This document shows, one piece after another, positions 35,968 through 46,720 of a stretch of DNA of 64,000 nucleotides (the first letter of the stretch is position 1; every line of letters starts with the position of its first letter). The DNA is from Cymodocea nodosa (taxonomy: Eukaryota > Streptophyta > Magnoliopsida > Alismatales > Cymodoceaceae). The position numbers and the translations under genes are program-made. The notes under the pieces are model-generated. The model did no database searches. It was not told the DNA's origin and saw only the letters and a program-made list of their open reading frames with translations. The stretch lies in NCBI GenBank assembly GCA_036874045.1, contig CM072337.1, positions 9,176,001-9,240,000 of the forward strand, given 5' to 3'.

Positions 35968-37713
35968 TGTAGGATCGTATGGTTACACAAGAGGGGGGTG
36001 AATTGTGTTTTTCAACATTTTCGAATATAATTGAAACTTTAAAATTCAAAAACAAGTCGTGACACTGTTTTCATAAAATCATTTTTATTCAAGGTTTCAA
36101 TTACAATATACAATTGAATTCTCCTTAGAAATTGTAGATGCAATTATATATCGATACCCTGTTTCATCTATACAATTTCATAACTACAAATAGAGAAAAC
36201 TAATTTGCAGAATTTAAAACATTTCTCCCTGTTTGAGATCTTTCTTCTTCTTCTTCTCCTTTTTCTTCTTCAGCAATTCTTCAGTGACAAATATCTTGTC
36301 TTTCTCTACTTCATCGAATTTGCTTTCTTCTGATACTTTAAATCTTCAGTGACGTAAATCTGACCTTTTCTGCTTCACTGAATTTTCTTCCATCTGATAC
36401 TTCAAATCTTCAATGACATATATCTTACCTTTTTATGCTTCACTGAATTTTCTTCCACTTGATACTTCAAATCTTCAGTGACATATATCTTACCCTTTTA
36501 TGCTTCATTGAATTTTCTTCCTTCTGATACTTCAAATCTTTAGTGGCATATATCTTACATTTTTATGCTTCATTGAATTTTCTTTCACCTAAGAATTTTT
36601 CCCTGAAGAGGTGTTTTTAATCCCTAAAAAGATTTTTCTTTTGATGTGCAGGGATAACTGATCAACGAGAATTCTATGCCTTTTATACTGTATCTTCATT
36701 TCATACATATCTTCCACATTTAATCACTATCAGTCTTCCACTTTTTCACGTCTTTTCTTTTTCCTTCATCGAAATACACACGTTTTGACCCACGTTTACA
36801 TTTTAAATTTTCTTTAATTATCAATCTTGGATCTCTAAAAAATTTCCTGCAAAATACACTTTCTCTTCCAAAATTTTTCATCAAGTATAATAAGAAGTCA
36901 TTACTTTAATGTTAACTAAACGAGTAACACAAGTATATATATTACTTAACGTTTCTAACTTAACGAGTTCCTCATGTGTCAACTCACGTGATAAGTACTG
37001 TATCTAACTCAACGAACTATCTCCATGGTGTTACGCTAACTCAATGAACCATCTCCGTTGTGTTACGATAACTCAACGAACCAGTAATAAACAAATGTTT
37101 TTATAATAAGAATTTTACCACGTGCAAAAATAACAACTTAAGTTTATAACGCTAACCTAACGCGTTGCCTTAGTGTTCAATATAGCAACTCAACGTGTTT
37201 AGTTATGTTAACTTAACAAGTTAAACATGTGCACCTCACGTGATACAATATAACATTCGTAACTTATAATTTCACCACGTGTACAACACTAACTTAACGA
37301 GTTCGTCTCTTCTTTTACTCACTAACTCAACGAGTTCTCACGTGACCTATTTTAACCTTTAAGCCTCTAACTTAATGAGTTGTCACGTGATCTGTATACG
37401 AACAAAACTCTAACTTAACGAGTTGTCTAAACGTGCACTATTCATGATACAAAAAATATAACTTTAAAACATATCATGCTTTTCAATAAAAACACACGTT
37501 AACTTAACGTTTAGTTAAATGAGAAATTAATGCAACGAAATGACTAGTTATTAACTTAGTATAATTTGAGATCCAATACAGACAAGTATTTATATTAGTA
37601 AGCTTTTTCTATATTAATTGATGATTTTAATTTTATTTCACAAGCAATAGTAATTGAGCAAATATGATTATTTTCATTCGTCACACATCATCAAAACAAA
37701 ATTGTAGGTCAAC
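35968..37713 (-). repeat. 5' LTR of E2b
   Basis: It starts TGTAGGATCG and is collinear with the E2a LTR (8522-10039) but about 230 bp longer, mainly because of extra minisatellite units. The right edge is uncertain: alignment is clear to 37701 and the best terminal TCAACA is at 37708-37713. The flank beyond is an F-box-like fragment. Hairpin words of the CTCAACGA class are dense at 36950-37430. Confidence 0.8.
36280..36590. repeat. Intra-LTR minisatellite, about 75-bp units
   Basis: About four to five imperfect units of the form TTTATGCTTCACTGAATTTT, then CTTC(C/A)NCTGATACTTCAAATC, then TTCAGTGACATATATCTTACC. The E2a LTR has about two and a half units at 8770-8965. This copy-number difference explains much of the LTR length difference. 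Confidence 0.8.
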
Positions 37714-37843
37714 ATTAAAATTTTCTGATAAAAATTCGACCATTCCTGAAAAATTGTATTACTAGAGACCAACTGAAAATTGGGATGAAGATTTATGCTT
37801 AAGTGTGTATAATTTTTTGAATATATTGTAGACTGAAAATACT

Positions 37844-38425
37844 ATGATATATCTAGGACAAAAAGCATTAATTAACAACTTACATGTCATACTTGATGGA
37901 TATATATATCTAGTCACAAATATATCAGTTGCATTTAGATCTGATTTATACATAGTAAGCATAAACAATTATGATGATGACTTTATAGAAATATTGCCTA
38001 TACCTAGTGATATAGCTGAACCACCATCTACAGAACATGATAAAATTCAATTAGGAGTATGGTATAATGAATATGATGATCCTACTTTGTGTTTAGTAAG
38101 ATGGTGGGATGAACTTATGAAATTTCAAATATGGATTATGAAAGACCTAAATGAATGGAAGTGGGAAGAGGAATATATTGAAATATATATAGAAACAAAA
38201 ACAACTACATTATCTTGGAACAGAAAAGGATCCCTTTCTACATTTCAATTCATTAATGGTAATACACTTATATTTAGTATTGATAACATACTGCAAGTTT
38301 ACAAGTTAAAAAAGATAGCAGATTGCATTAAAATAGAATTAATAGCAAGAAGAGTTATGCCTAAAAAGTTTACTTGGACTAACACATTTGTTCCATTTGT
38401 CACTACTTTTCAATCATGTTCTTAA
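37844..38425 (+). pseudogene. Truncated F-box-associated-domain gene fragment
   Basis: A 193-residue open frame with no retroelement signature. The pattern DPTLCLVRWWDELMKFQIWI, MKDLNEW, then an LSWNRKGSLSTFQF block, NGNTLIF, a ILQVYKLKK strand and a FVPFVTTFQSC end resembles the C-terminal beta-propeller-like F-box-associated region of plant F-box proteins. The F-box itself and the first propeller blades are absent. A possible splice acceptor TTGTAG lies just before the frame (37826-37831), and an in-frame stop lies immediately upstream of it. It sits between the E2b LTR and an Athila 3' region, so it is a remnant or a captured piece. Family assignment by eye only. Confidence 0.45.
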
Positions 38426-38449
38426 ATTGTGATTTTGTACTTTTAATGT

Positions 38450-40233
38450 CGTGTGTACTTTGCATTTATTTTTAGAAAGAAAAGAAAAATAAAATATCAA
38501 TCCAGTTTGTTGGTATCTGTTCTGGGAAACCAACTAGCTTACTTGTGAGCCACCAAAGGCATAGGAGCCTAGGTTCCACACAAGACATTGATTTAACAAT
38601 TTATGTTTTGTTGTTAAGTTGTTATTTTGTTATATATTCTACTTTTATTTGTGAATGAAAAGCTTTTCAGAATCAAAAGTCAGAAGATGTTGAAGGAGAT
38701 ACAAAAGAACAAGGTATGTAATTAATTACTAATCCTAAATTTACATTCAAACTTAGTTCATGGAGTTATTCATTAACTCAATGAATTAAGTTAGTTGAGT
38801 TAGGTGCTAAGTCAACGAAACAATATTCATGCCTGCTAATATTTTCTGTATTTACTATAAATCTTTTATATTGAGGATAATGCAAAATATAGGTATGGGG
38901 GGAGGTAATTAGATTAAATTCAAGTAATCTTGTTAATTAGTTGAACTAGGATTGTGTTGCAAATTTCTTTGGAAACTGAAAATTTTTTTTATGAATTTGC
39001 TGTAATTAACCGAAATTTCGTATAACTACTCGATAATTGAAACTGTAAAATTTTTAAGAACTGTAACTACTTGAATGTTATATTTAGAATCTTATATAAG
39101 ATGCTACAAATTTTACTATTATTACAAATCTGGATATAGTATCTTATGTCTTTACTGAATTTTATGAGTTTAATAGTTTCACAATTTTAAAGAAATCAAA
39201 ATGCTTAACTGTAACCTAGGAAATGATCTGAAATCCTACAAGAGCTGAAATGTTGATTTTTGGATTAAATGAAATACATATGATCAAGGATACATTTAAT
39301 TTGATTGATTAAACTTGTAGAATAATTTATGTGTAAATCTTATTAAACTATAGAAAAAGTATGAGCTTATTGATATGGATTCATGTTTTCAGTAAATTAT
39401 AGAAGTAGGATTATATGAGATTTGTGTTTTATTGCATTTGTATTAATGAAATACTTATATATATTGTGTTGAAAAGAAAAAAAAGAAGAAAAAAGAGAGA
39501 AAAACTTTGAGAGTTTATTGATTTGTTTGATCACGAGCCTTTTGTACTTGAGTAGATAGGTATTTAAGGATTGTTGACTTGAAAAAAGACTCTCTAAATC
39601 TGGCAACCTAAGATCCTAATCAGACTTGGGATTGTTGATTGAAAGTTCAATACATGGGTACACTAGAAAACTCTTGTACGATTCAAGCTTTTCAAATTAA
39701 CTTTTAAAGTAAAAATATACATATACTATTCTGAAATGATAAAAGTGTTTTGTAAAAATACAGAAATCTTTTGAATTGAGTATATTTTCTGTTATTTATG
39801 ATTACTAAAGTATGAATCTAGATTAGACTTTTGAAGTTGTTTATTTGAGATACAATTCATTATTCTTCTTATTTTAATCATATTGAGTTGGATTGTGTTT
39901 TGATTCGTATGTAGTTGTAATTTATTCTGGAAATCATATTGAGAAATTTAGGATAACATATGTTTGAAAAAAATTTGATAATATAATTACCACCTATGTG
40001 ATGCTAATATATTTTGTATGTAAGTTACATATGTTTAAATATATTTGCATATTGGAGAGGAGAAAACAATGTTAAATTAGATTACTGAATTAATACAGAA
40101 TATCTTTACATTAATCTAATCTATGTATTCTGAAGATACAAAATGAAGAATTAGTTCTAGCACTTTAGAAAGATCAATTAGTTAGATCTTAGTAGTTTGC
40201 TAAGGGACTAACAAAAATTAAGTACGAGGGAAG
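38450..40233 (+). mobile_element. 3' internal non-coding region of Athila-like element T1
   Basis: A tract GGTATGGGGGGAGG at 38892-38905 follows a hairpin-like ATATTG / TAATGC pair (about 38863-38890), matching the inner tract of L2 on the opposite strand. The terminal copy lies at 40196-40233: TTTGCTA, loop AGGGAC, TAACAAA, then ACGAGGGAAG and the LTR edge. CTCAACGA-class words occur at 38757-38825. The left border against the F-box-like piece is not resolved. No coding frame was recognised. Confidence 0.65.
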
Positions 40234-42447
40234 TGTTTAGAATGAAAAAGTACATAATATTAACGGTTAAATGATGGTTAATTGCATAATATTTAGCTTG
40301 TCATTTGAGAATTAAGTCATTATGTTATAATTGCACTATTATATGCCTTAATGAAAGAATCTGCATAAATTCAGGAAATTAACGTTAATTAAGTACATTT
40401 TTGAACTATTGGAGAATTATAAGCTTTTTAATTCCTAAGTTTGTGAATTTTCTGTTATTTTGGAGAGTTACATTTCATGTACCAGATAGTTATATTTTAA
40501 ATGCTTAAAGAATATTTTATTATTTCCTGGAGTACACGTGTTGAAACCTTAATGCATGACTTAAGTAAATGTTCGGTAAGTTATCTGCTAACTATCCAAA
40601 ATGTGTCTAAGCATCGAATAGTTAAGGTTTGTAAGTATCCGAAATATCTGAACTCGATAAGTTAGCATAACTATAACTGTTTAGTTACTTGAAAGTACAC
40701 TAAGGTAACACATTGTGTTAATATTATGTAGAAATAGGTAATGTAAACTTTCTGATAGTTAACGTTTTGTTTTAGTCGTAGAGTTATATTAAAAACTCAT
40801 ATAGTTAAGTTATCTACATGTGTGTTTTAATGTTTTAAGTTTTCACATATTTTCCATGTGCGTTCGATAATAAAAGATCGAAGAGTTAGATAATTGTTCA
40901 AGTTTTTATATGCATGGATGGATAACTATTTGAGTTTTATAAAATGACTAACGAATAGATAAGTTTTCTACATGTGTGTTTTAATGTTTTAAGTTTTCAC
41001 ATATTTTCCATGTGCGTTCGATAATAAAAGATCGAAGAGTTAGATAATTATTCAAGTTTTTATATGCATGGATGGATAACTATTTGAGTTTTATAAAATG
41101 ACTAATGAATAGATAAGTTTTCTTGTTTAGTGATGTGTTTTACAGGTGCAAGAATAAAAGAGTTATGAGAAGATACAATTTGAAGGAAAGCCATAATTGC
41201 ACATATCACACAGGAATTCACTCGTGGAATGAAGAAGAAATCACCATCGTTGATATGAATGAAGGAAATCCAACCGATCATTTAAGCAAAAACAGTTACT
41301 ACTGAAAGAAATATAAAAGAAGAAGAGAAAGATGAAGAAAGTGTGGTAGGAAGAGAGGTGGAGAACCGCGCTAACTACAAAAAGTGTTAGAAGTTCTCTG
41401 AAGCTCCACACCACTACTAAAATCACCAACCATCAGAGGTCTGTGAGGATACATTCCAGATGTCAGGTCCTTTCCGAGCCAAGCACGGTGACTGATAACC
41501 ACTGTGAGGAGTGATCGTGTCACAGGAAGGGAAGTCATTTTCACTAAGCACTAACTCATATCTTAGGAGATCGTAAAGCTTCTAACCTTGGTTTTGAGTT
41601 GATGCTAGTATGCTGAAGAGGAGATCAACTTACAAGTCTTGATTCGCGATTCTATAAGGAGAGGAGGCATAAGTGATTAAGTCTCCAATGGTGTAATCAC
41701 GTCACATGTTGTGACGGAAGTTTTTACTATCGATAGAGATTTTTACATTTCACCTTTCGCTCATCTTCAAGAACATATCAAAACAAAAATACCAAAAACA
41801 ACTAATTATTTGTATTTACATTTAGTATTAAAGTGTTGTATTGTTTGTTTTGTATCGTGATTAATGTTATCATTGTTAGTATTGTGAATGTTTTATGTTT
41901 ATTCAATTTAGAAAATAGAATATAGTTCTATTATTTACTGAAATTGATTCGTCCTAGATACTTAAAGACTTTAATGGTTACTGCTTGATATATCTGAATG
42001 TTAGTGTTGCTTAATGACAAATCTTAGATTAACTAACATTAAAGAGCTTAATTGATGTTATTTACATTCTATGGAATTACCCAATGGTTGGCCGAATTCT
42101 TCTATGAATAACAATATTTAACTAGAAAGGTAGGCTCATGGAGTTAACTTAAGTCCATGATATTAGTCCATTGAGTTAACCATAACTCTATGAACTAAGT
42201 CCGTTGAGTTAACTATAACTCAATGGAGTGCTTAACTGAACACATATAAACTCCCATATAAAAATAAAAATAGTACACAATTCTTACTCAATCTCTCTAG
42301 GATTAACCTGTTCTTACACACAAATACAATATACACTATGCACTTGTAGTTAAAATACAAATTGGATTCAATATCTAATTTATGTGAAAAGTTGTTTGTT
42401 TACTTTTAAAATAATTTATTAATATAAGCATAAAAACAAATCAAACA
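40234..42447 (+). repeat. LTR T1 of an Athila-like element
   Basis: It starts TGTTTAGAATGAAAAAG and ends TCAAACA, followed by AGTTTTCTAGCATCG, a decayed tRNA-Asp primer site. A polypurine tract on the left and a primer-site-like sequence on the right mean it once stood between two internal regions. About 2.2 kb, roughly 300 bp longer than T2, because of an inserted, duplicated segment (40814-41121). Confidence 0.8.
40814..41121. repeat. 154-bp tandem duplication inside LTR T1
   Basis: Two copies in tandem (40814-40967 and 40968-41121), each starting CTACATGTGTGTTTTAATG, with about two differences. The unit is homologous to part of the U-family copia LTRs (43240-43390, 45165-45310, 54180-54330) and absent from the sister LTRs T2 and T3. 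Confidence 0.88.
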
Positions 42448-42465
42448 AGTTTTCTAGCATCGCCT

Positions 42466-42977
42466 AATATACAAGTTTCTAATTTAACTTTTCACAACAA
42501 TACACACAACAACAGAGGCAGCGTACAGTCCAACAAGAACAAATAGATAGATGTAGAAAATAGATACAACAACCTTTACAAGTTCCAACTATTGACTTAA
42601 ATCAAGAAATTATTGATAAAGTAAATAGAGTTAGTATAAAAATAGCACAAAAAATTTTAGAAACTCTGTTAAACATTTTTAGATGGCAAAGAGGCTTGTG
42701 AGAGACCTAAAACAAATTATGTATTACATGAAAACATTTATTGTAATTTGTTACCAAAAATATATAACTATTTTCATCTTTATTTTCATGTATGCACATT
42801 AATTTATTATGAATCCATGTTTGTTTTATGCATTTTTAAAGTTCTTTTTGAATTTGTATACTTAGAAATTTTTGTTCCTTACATGAGTTATTGCTTTTTA
42901 TAATGACAAAAAGGGGAAGAAATATTATTTTTCCATTTAGACTTGTTAGGTTTTGTCATCATCAAAAAGGGGAAGAT
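42466..42977 (+). mobile_element. 3' end of a U-family Sirevirus internal region
   Basis: 42500-42720 is homologous to 44560-44750 and to the end of the extra reading region of E2a: a Gln-rich piece, then a helical segment and a basic end. Two tracts follow: GACAAAAAGGGGAAGAA (42905-42921) and CATCAAAAAGGGGAAGAT (42960-42977), the latter abutting the LTR. It joins decayed T1 primer-site sequence on the left. Confidence 0.7.
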
Positions 42978-44147
42978 TACTAGAATTTTGTTTTGATGAT
43001 GAATATTTTACTAAGTCCATAAGTAAGTCTAAATAAGTCTAAGTATATGTGGTAACTCAATGGAACCAGTTTGTTGAGTTAGTAATTAAGTCAACGAAGT
43101 TAGTCTGCTAAGTTACGTTAACTCCATGAAGCAATTTTTATCAATCGCATAGTTAGGTGTTAACACACATTTAAAAAAGTCGTATAGTTATAAAGTTAAT
43201 ATTTCGAGTTAGTCAAAGAGTTATATTAAAAACTCGTATAATTAAGTTATCTACACATGTGTTTTTAATGCTTAAAATTTTCATGTGTTTTCCATGTGAG
43301 TTTGGTAAAGAAAAATCAAAGAGTTAGATAACTATTCGAGTTTTTATGCATGGATGGATAATTGTTTAAGTTTTATAAAGTGACTAATGAAAAGTCAAGT
43401 TTTATCACGTGTTTTATAGGTGAAAAAACTCTAAGAGTTATAGATATATTCTATAACTCTCTAGAAAGACTTTTGATTGTTCTACGAAAGGGGATCGTGG
43501 AAATACAAAAAGGAAGTGGAGATTGTGGAAATTCAAAAGGACAATGGAGAATGTAAACAAGTTAAATTTGAATTAATACGTGAGATCATGGATCATGAAT
43601 TAAGTGAATGAACATGTTGAACATGAAATCATAGTTCTACTATTATAAGTAAAGGGTATGAGCTATATCCCAAAACTCACTATAGAAATCCCAAATATCC
43701 CAATGTCAATAGAGAAATCCTTACACAAAGATAGAAGAATCTCAACTGAGAGAAAGAGATATCCAACCTATACATTTCAAGAAAAATAAAGAAAAAGAGT
43801 TATCTCAAAGAAATCTCAAAGATTCAAAGAAAGGAAAAAAGAGATATAGAAGCTTTGCAAATTTTTCAAAAGAATCAGAAGCTACGTGCAAAAGCTCAGG
43901 TTTGAAGAATACAATTCAATCAAGGATAGAATAAGGTATACTTTTACATTGAATTGTATCTCGGATTAAATTGTATCAAAACTAACAAGTAGGTAATTGT
44001 GCTATAAACAATTGTAACTTCTTATTTTATTAATAAAAAGTTTGGAATTACAAATAGTGATTGTTTTGAGCTCTTGTTTTATTTGCTAGATTTTTTAATT
44101 TCTATAGACACAATTCACCCCCCCTCTTATGATATTACGATCCAACA
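42978..44147 (+). repeat. LTR U1 (Sirevirus, U family)
   Basis: It aligns to U2 and U3 from the AGAATTTTGTTTTGATGATG block to the terminal CAATTCACCCCCCCTC and TCCAACA. Polypurine tract immediately left; instead of a primer site, extra-region coding sequence immediately right. Confidence 0.8.
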
Positions 44148-45006
44148 AAATGGCCAAGCAAAGTTTATTGCAAAGATCTTTCATGCTTTAATTTTTCAAA
44201 AGTTTGGATATGGAGCTGAAGTTGGTAGATGTTGTTTTTATGCAACATATGCCTTGATCAACCACATTCAAGTGAACTGGTATGATGTTTTTATTTATCA
44301 TATTCTGAATTTGTAGAGTAAATTATTCTTTGGTGATGTAATATTAAGAATTGTGGTAAGTCAAATAGATCTTACATCTTGGCCACAAAAAAAGATAAAA
44401 TCACGATCTTTCTCTACAAAAGAATTACACAAATACCAGGAAACATATCCACCTAAAATTCGGTAGAGGCAATAAGACCATTATCAAGAGCAGCAACAAC
44501 AGCAAGAACAATAACAACAACAAATAGAACAATAGCAACAAGATCAGCAATAGGAACAACAATTAGTACAACAAGAATAGCACATAGATAAACAAACAGA
44601 ACACATATGGCAACCTTCACAAGTCCAAACTACAAACTTAGATCGATAAATTATTAATCAGGTAAATAGAGCCAGTATAGAAATAGCACAAAAGATTTCA
44701 AACACTCTTATAGATATTTTTAGAAGTCAAAGAGGCTTGTGAAAGACTTAAAACAAATTATGTATTAAATCAAAACATTTATTTTAAAATTTGTTGCTAG
44801 ATGTAAATAAGTGTTTACATATTTAGTTATTATGTATCCATGTTTATTTGTGCAAGTTAAAGTTTTTTTTGAATTTATATACTAAGACTTTTTCTTTCTT
44901 TCTTCCTCATATGATTTTTATTTTTTATAATGACAAAAAGGGGGAGAAGAATAATTTTTAGAAAGTTAGACTTATTAGGTTTTGTCATCATTAGAAAGGG
45001 GGAGAT
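44148..45006 (+). mobile_element. Residual internal region between U1 and U2
   Basis: 44148-44460 is homologous to the middle of the E2a extra region (pattern CCFYATYALINHIQVNWYDVF), followed by a Gln-rich CAA/CAG tract (44480-44590) and the basic end. Then come two polypurine tracts at 44935-44950 and 44993-45006. Gag and pol are absent, so this element is reduced to 0.86 kb between its LTRs. Broken by a few changes. Confidence 0.7.
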
Positions 45007-46098
45007 TGTTAGAAATTTTGTTTTGATGATGAATATTTTTATTAAGTTTATAAATAAGTCTAAGTATATCAGTCATACAGTTAGGCATTAATGTGTTTTG
45101 AAAAGACGTATAATTAGTTAACATTTCAACTTAGTTAAAGAGTTATGTTAAAAACTCGTATAATTAAGTTATCTACACCTGTGTTTTTAACATTTTAAGT
45201 TTTCATGTATTTTCCATGTGCGCTCGGTAAAGAAAAGTAGAAGAGTTAGATAATTGTTTGAGTTTTTACATATGGATAGGTAACTGTTCGAGTTCTTTAA
45301 AGTGACTAACGAAAAGTTAAGTTTGTTTGTTTTAGTCATGCATTTTGCAAGTGAAAAACTCAAAGAATTACAAATAAATATTCGAGTTTTTACAGGTTTT
45401 AAAGGATAAGTGTTTGACTAAAAAGATAACTTAGAAGATATATTTTATAGTTCTCTAGAAAGAATATTTTCAATTGTTCTACGATAGGGGATCATGGAAA
45501 TTCAAAAAGAAAGTGGAGACTGTGGAAATTCAAAAAGATAGTGGAGAACATGGATAATTTAAATTTCAAATAGTATGTAGGATCATGAATTATGGATTAA
45601 GTAGATGAACATGTTGAATGTGAAATCATAATTTTACTACTATAAATAAAGGGTACAAGCTATACTTCATTCATCCCTACACCAAATAGAAGAATCTCAA
45701 CCGAGAGAAAGAGATATCCAACTTATATAGAAAAATACCAACAAATATAGAGAAAGATCTATCTCAAAGAAGTCTTGGAGATTTGAAGAAAGAAGTAAGG
45801 AGATATAGAAGCAAAGCAAAGAGCTAGAAGAATCAAAAGCTATGTGCAAAAGCTTAGGTTTGAAAAATACAATTCAATTAAGGTTAGAATAAGGTTTATT
45901 TTAATTTTTCATTTGAATTGTATCTCAAATTAAATTGTATTAAAACCAATATTGTATTGTAAACGACTATAAATTCTTTATCAATAAAAAGTCTAGAATT
46001 ACAAATAGTGAGTGTTTTATTCTCTTGTTTGATTCACTAGAACTTTTAAATTCTAAAGATACAATTCACCCTCTCTCTTGTGATACTACAATCCTACA
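45007..46098 (+). repeat. LTR U2 (Sirevirus, U family)
   Basis: It starts TGTTAGAAATTTTG after GGGGGAGAT and ends CTTGTGATACTACAATCCTACA. 1092 bp. It is the right border of the retroelement block; unique-looking DNA begins at 46099. Confidence 0.85.
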
Positions 46099-46499
46099 TT
46101 CTCTTTCTAGCAATCTCACCATAACCTTTCACAAAAGTCAAGCACATAAGTAGTAAACATAGGAGAGGGGATAACGAGTGGGATGAAATTTAATTTCTGA
46201 CCATTTAAACTCGGAAAATAAATTCTGAGATTTACTAAAAAGATGGAATTCACTTTCCATCAGAAGGTGAATTCCATAGATGCACAAACAGCCTCCTTGT
46301 GAAATTGGATTTTTTTTCCTTTCCATCCAATTTTGTATGCACAAACCCCTCCTTGAGGTCAAAGATAAGGGTGCTCAAGGGTTTTGTGCCTTACACACAT
46401 GTCGACCAAGGAAGGAGATATACTTGTGCGTCCATGGGGTTAATTTTAAAAGGTAAGTATTTTGTAACAGCCAATACCTATGGTGAAGGTTTTTACAGG

Positions 46500-46720
46500 C
46501 AAGTGTGATAGACATTATATATTAATAATGATGGACTTTAAAAATGTCACGTTATTGAAGGCTATTGATAGATAGCTTTATATATTTTGATATATAACCA
46601 ATATGTCACATTTTATATATACATTTAATAGACGTCATGTTAATAGTGATGGAATTTTTGGACTGTCACTATATGTCATTATAGAGTAACTGGAGATGTC
46701 GAATGCACTACTACAGTTAA
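46500..46720. repeat. Possible CACTA-type subterminal repeats
   Basis: Repeated words AATGATGGACTTTAAAAATG, TAGTGATGGAATTTTTGGAC and TGTCAC, with an inverted pair ATAGTGA / TCACTAT at 46648-46675, and CACTACTACAG at 46708. CACTA elements have such subterminal repeats, but I cannot define two termini or a 3-bp duplication. Confidence 0.3.

Larger units (their letters stand above)
33870..37713 (-). mobile_element. E2b: 5' part of a second E2-family Sirevirus
   Basis: Minus order from the right is 5' LTR (37713-35968), an exact initiator tRNA-Met primer site (35965-35954), gag (35767 to about 34640), protease and the first half of integrase (to 33875). The rest is missing because L2 begins there. 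It overlaps in content with E2a (16690-19577) at high identity, so this is another copy and not the continuation of E2a. A few breaks are present. Confidence 0.85.

Noticed and set aside
46138-46508. Possible gene on either strand near the island's left edge
   Set aside because: Short frames only, no splice-consistent model and no recognisable family.
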